From: an uncultured Eubacteriales bacterium
Lineage (GTDB): Bacteria > Bacillota > Clostridia > Peptostreptococcales > Anaerovoracaceae
Direction: 5' to 3'
Assembly: GCA_902803185.1 (NCBI GenBank)
Contig: CADCOV010000107.1
Span: forward strand, 1 to 6,676
DNA: 6,676 bases
A program made the translations under genes and the position numbers. The notes under the pieces were generated by a model. That model was not told the DNA's origin, made no database searches, and saw only the letters and a program-made list of their open reading frames with translations. Shown piece by piece: positions 1 to 6,385 of the stretch (the first letter of the stretch is position 1; each line of letters starts with the position of its first letter).

Positions 1-14
1 AGGAGAGTATCGAA

Positions 15-1220
15 ATGAACATCACGCATCTCTATGACCGCACCTTTCAGACGGTCTTCGCACCCTTCAACCGGATCCTGAACGACAGGGAGCCGGTGGT
101 CATCCTCAGGGAGGGCGCTTTGATGGAGATCCCGGCCCTTCTCGCCGGGCAGCAGGTCCGCCGCCCGATGATCGTCACGGGACCGAGGGTCTCTCGGTCC
201 GAGGCATTCCGGAAGCTCTGCGACGCGCTGGGCGGCAGCTTTGCCCTCTACAGCGAGGTGAAGCCGGATCCGCCGATCCCGATGGTCCGGGAGATGATCA
301 AACTCTATCAGAGCGAGGGCTGCGACGGCATCATCGCCATCGGCGGCGGCTCCAACATCGACGCGGCCAAGGCCATGGGCGCGGGGATCGTCCGGCCGCG
401 GACCAAACTCTCCCACCTGGGCGGCACGATGAAGGTGCGCAAAAAGCTGCCGTTCTTCATCGCCGTCCCGACCACCGCGGGGACCGGCTCGGAATGCACC
501 GTGGCCGCCGTGGTGACCGACGGGAAGACCGGCAGGAAGTTCGCCATCAACGACCCGGTGCTCTGCCCGGACGTGGCGGTCCTGGACCCGGCGCTGTCCG
601 TCTCCATGACCCCGTCCCTGACCGCGAACACGGGGATGGATGCTTTGACCCACGCCATCGAGGCCTATCTGAACAAAACCTACCACCGCAAGGGCACGAA
701 GCATACGGCGGTGGAAGCGGTACGAACCATCCTGGAGTGGCTTCCGGCGGCCTATGAGAACGGCGCGGACCTGGAGGCCAGGGCGAAGATGCTGGTGGCC
801 TCCTACCAGGCGGGCAAAGCCTTCACGGCGGCCTGCGTGGGGAACGTCCACGCCATCGCCCACACCATCGGCGGCAAGTACCATACGCCCCACGGGCTGG
901 CCAACGCCGTGGTCCTGCCTTACGTGCTGAAAGCCTATCTCCCGGCCTGCGGGAAGGAGCTGGCGGCCCTGTCCCGGACGGCGGGGGTGTCCCAGGACGC
1001 CGATGACCGCCTGGCGGCGGCTGCGCTGATCGCCCGGATCGAGGAGATGAACGCCTCCTTCGGGATCCCGCAGCACATCGAAGGGATCCGGGAAGAGGAC
1101 CTGGAGGAGATGGCCCGGTGGGCGGACAGGGAAGCCAACCCGCTGTACCCGGTGCCGGTGATCTTCTCCCGGGAGGATTTCAAGCGGATCCTCCGGGTGG
1201 TGGGCGGCCTCGGCAAATAG
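15..1220 (+). CDS. Iron-containing (group III) alcohol dehydrogenase
   Basis: This 401-residue protein is a full-length member of the metal-dependent alcohol dehydrogenase family (FucO, AdhB, 1,3-propanediol and butanol dehydrogenases), cytoplasmic enzymes that interconvert alcohols and aldehydes with NAD(P). The N-terminal Rossmann-like half carries the GGGSNIDAAK nucleotide motif (residues 110-119) and PTTAGTGSE (152-160). The C-terminal helical half carries the metal site: D209 and H213 in MDALTHAIEAY, H279 in VHAIAH and H293 in TPHG, spaced as in FucO D196/H200/H263/H277. H283 matches the conserved extra His. Where FucO has Asp39, which disfavours NADP, this protein has Gly (VTGP, 53-57), so NADP use is plausible (inference). 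The start is fixed by AGGAGA at 1-6, eight bases upstream of the ATG. The substrate cannot be read from sequence. The upstream neighbour lies outside the window, and no clear terminator follows. Confidence 0.93.
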   Translation: MNITHLYDRTFQTVFAPFNRILNDREPVVILREGALMEIPALLAGQQVRRPMIVTGPRVSRSEAFRKLCDALGGSFALYSEVKPDPPIPMVREMIKLYQSEGCDGIIAIGGGSNIDAAKAMGAGIVRPRTKLSHLGGTMKVRKKLPFFIAVPTTAGTGSECTVAAVVTDGKTGRKFAINDPVLCPDVAVLDPALSVSMTPSLTANTGMDALTHAIEAYLNKTYHRKGTKHTAVEAVRTILEWLPAAYENGADLEARAKMLVASYQAGKAFTAACVGNVHAIAHTIGGKYHTPHGLANAVVLPYVLKAYLPACGKELAALSRTAGVSQDADDRLAAAALIARIEEMNASFGIPQHIEGIREEDLEEMARWADREANPLYPVPVIFSREDFKRILRVVGGLGK

Positions 1221-1247
1221 ACGGAATTTCCCCATAGGCCGATTGCG

Positions 1248-1276
1248 TTGACAGGGCGGTCAGCTTGGGATATATT
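1248..1276 (+). promoter_or_regulatory. Sigma-A-type promoter for radA
   Basis: TTGACA (1248-1253) and TATATT (1271-1276) are separated by exactly 17 bp, a near-consensus housekeeping promoter. Transcription would start near 1283, giving a leader of about 34 nt before the radA ATG. The -35 begins on a TTG that is also the most distal possible start codon of the radA frame. That makes the extended start very unlikely, because it would lie upstream of the transcript. Confidence 0.8.
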
Positions 1277-1316
1277 AGAAGAAAGAACGAATGTTTGCGG
1301 ATTTGGAGGGCGAACG

Positions 1317-2708
1317 ATGGCGAAGCGGAAGAAGACGGTATTCGTCTGTCAGGAATGCGGATATGAGAGCAGCAAGTGGATGGGGCAGTGCATCTGCGGC
1401 GCCTGGAACTCCTTCGTGGAGGAGACGGTGCCGGAGATCGACGCCCAGGACAGCCGCCGGCGCACCTCCTCCCGGCAGGAGGGGAGCCGGGTCCGCAGCG
1501 CTTCCCCGCTCAGGGAGGTGGGGACCGGCGAGTACACCAGGATGGATACCGGCATCGGTGAGCTGAACCGGGTGCTGGGCGGCGGCCTGGTCCGGGGGTC
1601 CCTGGTTTTGATCTCCGGCGAGCCGGGCATCGGCAAGTCCACCATCATCATGCAGGCGGCCAGCAACATCGCGGACGGCGGCAGCCGGGTCCTCTACGTC
1701 TCCGGCGAGGAGTCGGAGGAGCAGATCAAGATGCGGGCGGACCGGATCTGCGGCGACCTCTCCGGGAACCTGTACATCCTGTCGGAGACCAACATGGAGA
1801 ACGTGTTAGCGGTCTGCGAGACCCTGAAGCCGGGCTTCGTCATCATCGACTCCATCCAGACCATGTACACGGAGGAGCTGGATTCCGTGCCGGGCAGCGT
1901 CTCCCAGGTCAGGGCCTGCGGCAACCTCCTCATGAAGATCGGCAAGACCTGGGACATCCCGGTGTTCATCGTCGCCCACGTCACCAAGAACGGCGAGCTG
2001 GCGGGGCCTAAGATCGTGGAGCACCTGGTGGACTGCGTCCTGAGCTTCACCGGGGAGCGGGACCACGACCTCAGGATCCTCAGGGCCTATAAGAACCGGT
2101 TCGGCACCACCAGCGAGATCGGCGCCTTCCGGATGGAGGAGAAGGGCCTGGTGGAGATCCGGGACCTGTCCGCCACCTTCCTGGAGAGCACCGAGGAGAA
2201 GCCGGAGGGCTCCGTCGTCTCCGCGGTCTACGAGGGGAGCCGGCCGGTCCTCCTGGAGATCCAGGCGCTGACGGCGCCGGCGAACGTGGGCTTCTCCCGG
2301 CGGACGGCGGTGGGCATCGACCACCAGCGGCTCTCCATGATCCTGGCGGTCCTGGAGAAGAAGGTGGGGATGACCCTGATCAACCAGGACGTCTATGTGA
2401 ACGTGGTGGGGGGCCTGAGGCCGGACAGCACCTCCGTCGACCTGGCGGTGGCGCTGGCGGTCTATTCCTCGGTGCGGAGCATCCGCTGCCCGCGGCGGAT
2501 CCTGGCCATCGGCGAGGTGGGCCTCACCGGCGAGCTCCGCTCCACCGGGAACGTGGAGAAGATCGCGGCGGAGGCGGCCCGGATGGGCTACGAGGAGATG
2601 ATCGTCCCGCTCCGCAGCGCGAAGGCCATCGGCAGCCGCATCGGGAACTGCAGGGTCCACGGCGCCGCGGACCTCAGGGAAGCCATCCGGATCTTCCGGG
2701 GCGAGTGA
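1317..2708 (+). CDS. radA: DNA repair protein RadA (Sms), branch-migration ATPase
   Basis: RadA is a RecA-like, hexameric DnaB-type helicase that aids RecA-mediated strand exchange and processing of recombination intermediates, and acts in the cytoplasm. The chosen ATG gives 463 residues, the usual family length, with GGAGGG six bases upstream. Order of domains: an N-terminal zinc finger (C11, C14, C25, C27); a RecA-like ATPase with Walker A GEPGIGKST (101-109), Walker B FVIIDSIQT (174-182, D178) and the RadA signature KNRFG (259-263); and a C-terminal Lon-protease-like domain (about 290-455) with GEVGLTGELR. In the zinc finger the second cysteine pair is C-I-C, one residue shorter than the CxxC I expect in RadA. 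It has its own promoter. The M20 peptidase gene follows after 46 bp without a visible terminator. Recognition as RadA is secure. Confidence 0.97.
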   Translation: MAKRKKTVFVCQECGYESSKWMGQCICGAWNSFVEETVPEIDAQDSRRRTSSRQEGSRVRSASPLREVGTGEYTRMDTGIGELNRVLGGGLVRGSLVLISGEPGIGKSTIIMQAASNIADGGSRVLYVSGEESEEQIKMRADRICGDLSGNLYILSETNMENVLAVCETLKPGFVIIDSIQTMYTEELDSVPGSVSQVRACGNLLMKIGKTWDIPVFIVAHVTKNGELAGPKIVEHLVDCVLSFTGERDHDLRILRAYKNRFGTTSEIGAFRMEEKGLVEIRDLSATFLESTEEKPEGSVVSAVYEGSRPVLLEIQALTAPANVGFSRRTAVGIDHQRLSMILAVLEKKVGMTLINQDVYVNVVGGLRPDSTSVDLAVALAVYSSVRSIRCPRRILAIGEVGLTGELRSTGNVEKIAAEAARMGYEEMIVPLRSAKAIGSRIGNCRVHGAADLREAIRIFRGE

Positions 2709-2754
2709 CAATACAGGAAAGACATTTAGAAGATCGCAGCGAAAGGAGAAGGAC

Positions 2755-4080
2755 ATGGACACGGAGAAACGGACGGCGGAGTATGCGGAGAGACTTTCCA
2801 GGATGATACGCTTCGAGACCGTCTCGAAGGAAGAGGAGACGGATCTCGCGAGATTCTACGGCTTCCACGATCTGATGCGCGAGCTGTTCCCGCATGTTTT
2901 CGGGACCTGCGAGGTCCTGGAGCACGAGGGCAGCCTCCTGATGCGCTGGCCGGGGAAGCAGGCCGGGCAGAAGCTCCTCCTCATGAACCACCACGACGTG
3001 GTGGAGGCTGCAGGCAGCTGGGAGCACCCGCCGTTCAGAGGCGAGATCGCTGAGGGCAAGGTCTGGGGCAGGGGCGCCATCGACGACAAGGGAGAGCTTT
3101 GGGCGATGCTGCAGGCGGCGGAGGAGCTGGCTGCGGAGGGGTTCGTGCCGGAGTTCGATGTCTGGCTGGAGACCGCCTGCAACGAGGAGACCAGCGGCAA
3201 GGGAGCGGACTGGTTCTCCCGCTACCTGCAGGAACGGGGCATCCGCTTCGATCTGGTCCTCGACGAGGGCGGCATGATCCTGGACGAGCCGATCGGCGGC
3301 GCGAAGGGCACCTTTGCCATGATCGGCGTCGGGGAGAAGGGCACCGCGGATCTCCGGTTCACCGCCCGTTCGGCGGGAGGCCACGCCTCGGCGCCGGGGA
3401 AGGACACCCCTCTCGTCCGGTTGGGGAAGTTCATGGCGGCCATCGACCGGAACCAGATCTTCAGGGCGGAGGTCCCTGAGGTGATCTGTGAGATGCTGAG
3501 ACGGCTGGCGCCGACGATGGAGGGCCTGCAGGCGAAGATCATGGCCCAGCCGGAGCGCTGCCGGCCGGTCCTGAAGAGGGTGATGCCTGCCCTTTCCCCG
3601 ATGGCGGGCGCCATGGTCAGCTCGACCCTCGCCTTCACCATGGCCCATGGCTCCGAAGGATACAACGTCCTGCCGGAGGAGGCCTACGTGATCGGCAACC
3701 TGCGCTATTCTCACCATGAGGGGCTGGAGGGGAGCCTGAAGGCGATCCGCAGGGTCGCCCGCCGCTATGACATCGAGGTCGACGTGTTGGACCCGGGCTA
3801 TCCGTCGACCATCACCGACTTCCGGAGCGAGGGCTTCCGGGCGGTGGAACAGGCCGTCCGGGCGGTGTTCCCGGGCGTGAGGACCTCCCCGTACATCATG
3901 ACCGGCGGTTCCGACTCCCGGTTCATGAGCAGGGTCAGCGACTGCTGCATCCGGTTCGCGCCGTTCAAGATCAGCGCCGAGCAGCTGGCGTCGATCCACG
4001 GACTCAATGAGAGCGTGGATCTCGCGTGCCTCGCGCCGGCTGTGGACTTCTACAAATATGTGATCAAGGCGGTGAGCTGA
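2755..4080 (+). CDS. M20 family zinc metallopeptidase, carboxypeptidase S-like
   Basis: This 441-residue protein is a full-length M20 amidohydrolase/peptidase, a family with two zinc ions that cleaves peptide or N-acyl amino acid bonds. Visible active-site motifs are NHHDVV (78-83; H79 metal, D81), GRGAIDDKG (106-113; D110 bridging both metals), CNEET (142-146; E144 general base, E145 metal), LDEGG (169-173) and IHG (414-416; H415 metal). GGH (208-210) lies in the lid/dimerisation domain. HGSEGYNVLPEEAYVIGNLRY (298-318 region) and GGSDSRF (384-390) point to the carboxypeptidase S/PM20D1 side of the family rather than DapE or ArgE; this is from memory of the families. No signal peptide is seen, so it is probably cytoplasmic. 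AAAGGAGAAGG lies just before the ATG. Its stop overlaps the transporter start (TGATG), so the two are translationally coupled and probably act on the same substrate, which remains unknown. Confidence 0.92.
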   Translation: MDTEKRTAEYAERLSRMIRFETVSKEEETDLARFYGFHDLMRELFPHVFGTCEVLEHEGSLLMRWPGKQAGQKLLLMNHHDVVEAAGSWEHPPFRGEIAEGKVWGRGAIDDKGELWAMLQAAEELAAEGFVPEFDVWLETACNEETSGKGADWFSRYLQERGIRFDLVLDEGGMILDEPIGGAKGTFAMIGVGEKGTADLRFTARSAGGHASAPGKDTPLVRLGKFMAAIDRNQIFRAEVPEVICEMLRRLAPTMEGLQAKIMAQPERCRPVLKRVMPALSPMAGAMVSSTLAFTMAHGSEGYNVLPEEAYVIGNLRYSHHEGLEGSLKAIRRVARRYDIEVDVLDPGYPSTITDFRSEGFRAVEQAVRAVFPGVRTSPYIMTGGSDSRFMSRVSDCCIRFAPFKISAEQLASIHGLNESVDLACLAPAVDFYKYVIKAVS

Positions 4081-5477
4081 TGAAACAGAAGGTCTCCATC
4101 GATATCAGCGTCAGGTCCTTTCTGACCGCCATCGCCGTCATCTTCGGGCTGATGGTCCTCTCCTACGTCCTGACCTTCGTCATCCCGTCCGGCGAGTACG
4201 CGCGGACGGTGAACGAAGCGGGAAACACCATCATCGACACGGCGGTCGGTTTTCGGTACGTGGAGGGCGGCCTGCCATTCTGGAAGTGGATCCTCTCGCC
4301 GCTTCTCGTCCTTGCGGCGAACGGGAGCGGGACGCTGATCGCGCTCATCGCCTTTCTCCTTGTGATCGGCGGCGCCTTCACCTGCCTCGACAAGAGCGGG
4401 ATCCTGAACTACATGCTGGAGGGGATCACCCATCGTTACGGCACGAGGCGCTACACCCTCATGACCGTGGTGACGCTCCTGTTCATGTCCCTGGGCGCTC
4501 TGGTGGGTTCTTTCGAGGAGGTCGTTCCGATGGTGCCGATCGTCGTCGCGCTGTCCGTGAGCCTCGGGTGGGATGCGCTGACCGGCGTGGCGATGAGCCT
4601 CCTTGCGGTAGGCTGCGGTTTTGCCTCCGGCGTCCTCAATCCCTTCACCGTGGGCCTCGCGCAGAGGCTGGCGGAGCTGCCGATGTTCTCCGGCGTCTGG
4701 CTCAGAGCTCTCAGCTTCTGCCTGATCTTCCCGCTGCTGCTGCTTTTCATCCGGCGTCACGCCAAGAAGATCGAGAAGCCGCTCGCTGAGACCGGCGCGG
4801 CCCTGCCGTTCCAGCGGGATGCGAAGCTGGGCAGGGGGCTTCTGGCTTTCGCAGTCATCATGGGATGCGGCATCGCGATCATCCTCTGCTCCACCTTCAT
4901 CAGTGCCCTGCAGGACTTCACGATGATCGCCGTGGCTTTGATGTTCCTGATCGCAGGCATCACTGCGCCGCTGCTCACCGGCATGCGGGTCGGGGAATTC
5001 CTCCGCCATTTCGGCAAGGGCGCAGCCGCCATCTTCCCTGCGGTGCTGATGATCCTCATGGCGTCCTCCATCCGTTACACATTGGAAGAAGCGAAGATCC
5101 TGGACACCATCCTGCACGGCGCCGTCGGCTTTGCGGACGGGCTGCCGAAGTGGGCGGTGATCCTGTTCATCTACCTGATCGTTCTGGGGATGAACTTCTT
5201 CATCGGCTCCGGTTCCGCCAAGGCCTTCATGCTGATCCCGCTGATCGTGCCCCTGGCCCAGATCTTCGGCATCTCCGCGCAGCTGTGTGTCGTCGCCTTC
5301 GCCTTCGGAGACGGCTTCTCCAACGTGCTTTATCCGACCAATGCCGCCCTGCTGATCGCACTGGGGCTGGCGGACATCAACTACGCGAAATGGTTCCGAT
5401 GGACGATCCGGTTCCAGATCGCCAACCTGATCCTGACGAGCGCGATCCTGCTCTTCGGCCTGGCGGTGGGCTATTGA
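4080..5477 (+). CDS. YfcC/DcuC-family membrane carrier
   Basis: This 465-residue protein is strongly hydrophobic, with about 12-13 candidate membrane segments (for example 13-35, 70-100, 125-142, 167-187, 206-224, 252-274, 281-299, 314-332, 356-374, 443-463). It fits the YfcC group of the C4-dicarboxylate carrier DcuC superfamily, several members of which are annotated as amino acid or peptide-related antiporters. Recognisable family blocks are GSFEEVVPMVPI (143-154), GWDALTGVA followed by NPFTVGLAQ (163-195), FFIGSGSAKAFMLIPL (373-388) and FGDGFSNVLYPTNA (409-422). The start chosen is the ATG that overlaps the peptidase stop. The frame stays open 18 codons further upstream, but those codons lie inside the peptidase gene and have no better ribosome site. 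AAGGCGGTGAGC at the peptidase 3' end can serve as the ribosome site. Likely role: import (or exchange) of the peptidase's substrate. Substrate and coupling ion cannot be assigned. Confidence 0.88.
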   Translation: MKQKVSIDISVRSFLTAIAVIFGLMVLSYVLTFVIPSGEYARTVNEAGNTIIDTAVGFRYVEGGLPFWKWILSPLLVLAANGSGTLIALIAFLLVIGGAFTCLDKSGILNYMLEGITHRYGTRRYTLMTVVTLLFMSLGALVGSFEEVVPMVPIVVALSVSLGWDALTGVAMSLLAVGCGFASGVLNPFTVGLAQRLAELPMFSGVWLRALSFCLIFPLLLLFIRRHAKKIEKPLAETGAALPFQRDAKLGRGLLAFAVIMGCGIAIILCSTFISALQDFTMIAVALMFLIAGITAPLLTGMRVGEFLRHFGKGAAAIFPAVLMILMASSIRYTLEEAKILDTILHGAVGFADGLPKWAVILFIYLIVLGMNFFIGSGSAKAFMLIPLIVPLAQIFGISAQLCVVAFAFGDGFSNVLYPTNAALLIALGLADINYAKWFRWTIRFQIANLILTSAILLFGLAVGY

Positions 5478-5495
5478 CCCCAGAAGACAAACAAA

Positions 5496-5527
5496 AAGAC
5501 CCCGAAGCGCATCCGCTCCGGGGTCTT
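5496..5527. terminator. Intrinsic terminator shared by two convergent genes
   Basis: AAGACCCCG (5496-5504) pairs with CGGGGTCTT (5519-5527). After one A/C mismatch, AGCG pairs with CGCT around a CATC loop. On the minus strand the stem is followed by a T-rich tract (TCTTTTTGTTTGTCTT), a good terminator for the DtxR-type gene ending at 5546. On the plus strand only TCTTGTG follows, so termination of the transporter transcript would be weaker. It sits in the 68-bp gap between two convergent stops. Confidence 0.85.
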
Positions 5528-5545
5528 GTGCTATTCAGCTTACGT

Positions 5546-5980
5546 TCATTCTTCCGCAGGCTCTTCCTCGGAGGAGTTCAGCTCCTGGCGGGTCTCCTCA
5601 TAGGCGTCGCTGGCGCTCTCCTTGACGTGGTCCTTGATGGCCTGGAAGCTCTCCGGGCTCAGGACGTGCTCGATGCGGCAGGCATCCTCCCTGGCGATGG
5701 CAGGATCCACGCCCAGGGTGATCAGCCAGTTGGAGATCAGCAGGTGGCGCTCATAGATCATGTGGGCGATGCTCAGGCCCTTCGGTGTCAGGGTGATGTA
5801 GTTCTGCCGGGAGATCTCGATATCGCCGCTCTCCAGCAGCTTCTTCATGGCGACACTGACGCTCGGCTTGGTGAAGTTCAGCTCTTCGGCGATATCCACG
5901 GCCCGGACGACAGGGTTGCGCCGGCTGAGAATCAGGATGGCCTCCAGATAATTCTCTGTGGATTCATTGATCTTAGCCAT
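5546..5980 (-). CDS. DtxR/MntR-family metal-dependent transcriptional repressor
   Basis: This 144-residue cytoplasmic DNA-binding protein is typical of the short DtxR/MntR type, without the C-terminal SH3-like domain. Residues about 6-65 form the winged helix-turn-helix: the helix-turn-helix lies around AVDIAEELNFTKPSVSVAMKKL and the wing at ISRQNYITLTPKG. Residues about 66-125 form the dimerisation and metal-binding domain. Candidate metal ligands by alignment from memory are E13, H79, C101, E104 and H105 (EDACRIEHV), closer to the DtxR pattern (C102, E105, H106) than to Bacillus MntR (E99, E102, H103). N10 stands where MntR has Asp8. The tail (135-144) is acidic and probably disordered. GGAGGA lies eight bases before the ATG. 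Such proteins repress metal uptake genes when loaded with Fe(II) or Mn(II); which metal applies here is open. The likely target is the divergent DUF3793 gene, whose control region carries DtxR-like boxes. Confidence 0.93.
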   Translation of the reverse strand: MAKINESTENYLEAILILSRRNPVVRAVDIAEELNFTKPSVSVAMKKLLESGDIEISRQNYITLTPKGLSIAHMIYERHLLISNWLITLGVDPAIAREDACRIEHVLSPESFQAIKDHVKESASDAYEETRQELNSSEEEPAEE

Positions 5981-6024
5981 GATAAAATTCCTCCATTCGT
6001 GTAAAATCCCGGCATTGCTGACGG

Positions 6025-6032
6025 AGACTAAC
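6025..6032. promoter_or_regulatory. Possible operator half-site at the regulator's own start site
   Basis: AGACTAAC here is identical to the right half of the operator at 6202-6217 (AGACTAAC at 6210-6217) and sits at the predicted transcription start of the regulator gene. The opposite half is degenerate (about 2 of 8 bases agree). This is at best a weak autoregulatory site. Confidence 0.3.
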
Positions 6033-6035
6033 TAT

Positions 6036-6063
6036 ATTGTACCATACCGGGGGGATATGTCAA
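6036..6063 (-). promoter_or_regulatory. Promoter of the DtxR-family regulator gene
   Basis: Read on the minus strand, TTGACA (6063-6058) is followed after 16 bp by TACAAT (6041-6036), a near-consensus sigma-A promoter. Transcription would start around 6029, leaving about 48 nt before the regulator ATG at 5980. It points away from the promoter at 6186, so the intergenic region drives two divergent units. Confidence 0.75.
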
Positions 6064-6076
6064 TAGAGGCGGGAAA

Positions 6077-6092
6077 CGTTGTAATTTCAACG
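6077..6092. repeat. Inverted repeat CGTTG-N6-CAACG
   Basis: CGTTGTAATTTCAACG is a 16-bp dyad with one mismatched central pair (7 of 8 pairs match). It has the same 5-6-5 geometry as the GTTAG/CTAAC boxes downstream but a different sequence. It could be an operator for another regulator or a coincidental dyad; no function is assigned. Confidence 0.4.
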
Positions 6093-6109
6093 GAATAAGG
6101 GCATATTCC
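6092..6109. repeat. Inverted repeat GGAATA-N6-TATTCC
   Basis: GGAATA (6092-6097) and TATTCC (6104-6109) are perfect 6-bp arms around six bases. The dyad directly abuts the one at 6077-6092, upstream of both divergent promoters. It has no T tract and no neighbouring gene end, so it is not a terminator. Role unknown. Confidence 0.4.
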
Positions 6110-6160
6110 ATGGATCATCGGCGAACACGGGGGACTATGTGCCAAAATTGGCTAACAAAA

Positions 6161-6176
6161 GTTAGATAAAACTAAT
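6161..6176. promoter_or_regulatory. Operator-like box 1 (upstream of rightward promoter)
   Basis: GTTAG-ATAAAA-CTAAT has the same arm sequence and 6-bp spacing as boxes 2 and 3, with one arm mismatch. Its centre lies 41 bp (about four helical turns) upstream of the centre of box 2, so two bound dimers would face the same side of the DNA. A further CTAAC at 6152-6156 forms an outward-facing dyad with its left arm (CTAAC-AAAA-GTTAG). It matches about 12 of 19 positions of the classical DtxR box, so it is the weakest of the three. Confidence 0.5.
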
Positions 6177-6185
6177 AAAAAGGGG

Positions 6186-6214
6186 TTGACAAACCCATAC
6201 GGTTAGTATAGACT
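6186..6214 (+). promoter_or_regulatory. Promoter for the DUF3793 gene or operon
   Basis: TTGACA (6186-6191) is a perfect -35. The -10 is either TAGACT (6209-6214, 17-bp spacing) or TATAGA (6207-6212, 15-bp spacing), both 4 of 6 to consensus. Operator box 2 covers either choice, so a bound repressor would block RNA polymerase. The transcript would begin near 6221 and carry a leader of about 218 nt. Confidence 0.7.
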
Positions 6215-6217
6215 AAC
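6202..6217. promoter_or_regulatory. Operator-like box 2 on the -10 region
   Basis: GTTAGTATAGACTAAC is a 16-bp dyad with seven of eight base pairs symmetric. It resembles DtxR-family operators (about 14 of 19 positions of the DtxR box when aligned from 6203). It overlaps the -10 element of the rightward promoter, the classical position for metal-dependent repression. The adjacent regulator gene is the obvious candidate binder (inference). Confidence 0.75.
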
Positions 6218-6261
6218 ATCAGAAACACAAAAGACCTTCCATTGCAGATCATAATCACACC

Positions 6262-6288
6262 GGCGCCGGGGCTTCCCGCCCTGGCGCC
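6262..6288 (+). other. GC-rich hairpin 1 in the DUF3793 leader
   Basis: GGCGCCGGGG (6262-6271) pairs with CCCTGGCGCC (6279-6288) through ten pairs, one of them G-U, around a 7-nt loop. It is very stable and lies in the predicted 5' leader. No T tract follows (ACAGAAACCC), so it is not a standard terminator. I do not recognise a known riboswitch here. Confidence 0.6.
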
Positions 6289-6346
6289 ACAGAAACCCTG
6301 AACATCGCTAACAACGTTTCATGACATCTCTATAGTTCATTTTGCC

Positions 6347-6371
6347 GGCCCGCGCCTTTCCGGAGCGGGCC
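6347..6371 (+). other. GC-rich hairpin 2 in the DUF3793 leader
   Basis: GGCCCGC (6347-6353) pairs with GCGGGCC (6365-6371); inside the 11-nt loop a CC/GG pair can add to the stem. Flanking TTTT (6340-6343) and AAAAA (6372-6376) could extend the structure across a bulge. There is no T tract after the stem on either strand, so a simple terminator is unlikely. It ends about 15 bp before operator box 3. Confidence 0.5.
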
Positions 6372-6385
6372 AAAAACTCCCCGAT

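Noticed and set aside
1205..1241. CGGCCT...AGGCCG inverted repeat after the alcohol dehydrogenase as a terminator
   Set aside because: Only six pairs with a 25-base loop and no following T tract; part of it lies inside the coding sequence.
2705..2730. Separate promoter for the peptidase gene (GTGACA ... TTTAGA)
   Set aside because: Spacing is only 14 bp and both boxes are poor; read-through from radA or an unseen promoter is as likely.
1806..2762. Antisense open frame (318 codons) over radA
   Set aside because: Same artefact of high GC in codon third positions; composition is unprotein-like and radA on the other strand is certain.
2674..3999. Long antisense open frame (441 codons) over the M20 peptidase gene
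   Set aside because: It mirrors a strongly supported gene with intact catalytic motifs. The translation is low-complexity (rich in R, L, H, D, P), as expected from antisense reading of GC-rich codons, and resembles no family.
4026..4079. 18-codon N-terminal extension of the transporter
   Set aside because: It lies inside the peptidase reading frame; the ATG at 4080 overlapping the peptidase stop is the standard coupled start and gives a normal YfcC-type N terminus.
4050..5117. Antisense open frame (355 codons) over the transporter gene
   Set aside because: Rich in D, E, H, Q and R because it reads hydrophobic codons in reverse; no recognisable domain.
4865..6004. Plus-strand open frame (379 codons) crossing the transporter end, the terminator and the regulator
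   Set aside because: It runs out of frame through the transporter, through a terminator hairpin and antisense through the DtxR-family gene; there is no plausible ribosome site or family.
6262..6371. Known manganese (yybP-ykoY) or other named riboswitch in the leader
   Set aside because: I looked for the conserved sequence elements I know and did not find them; the hairpins are simple GC-rich stems. A covariance-model search would settle this.
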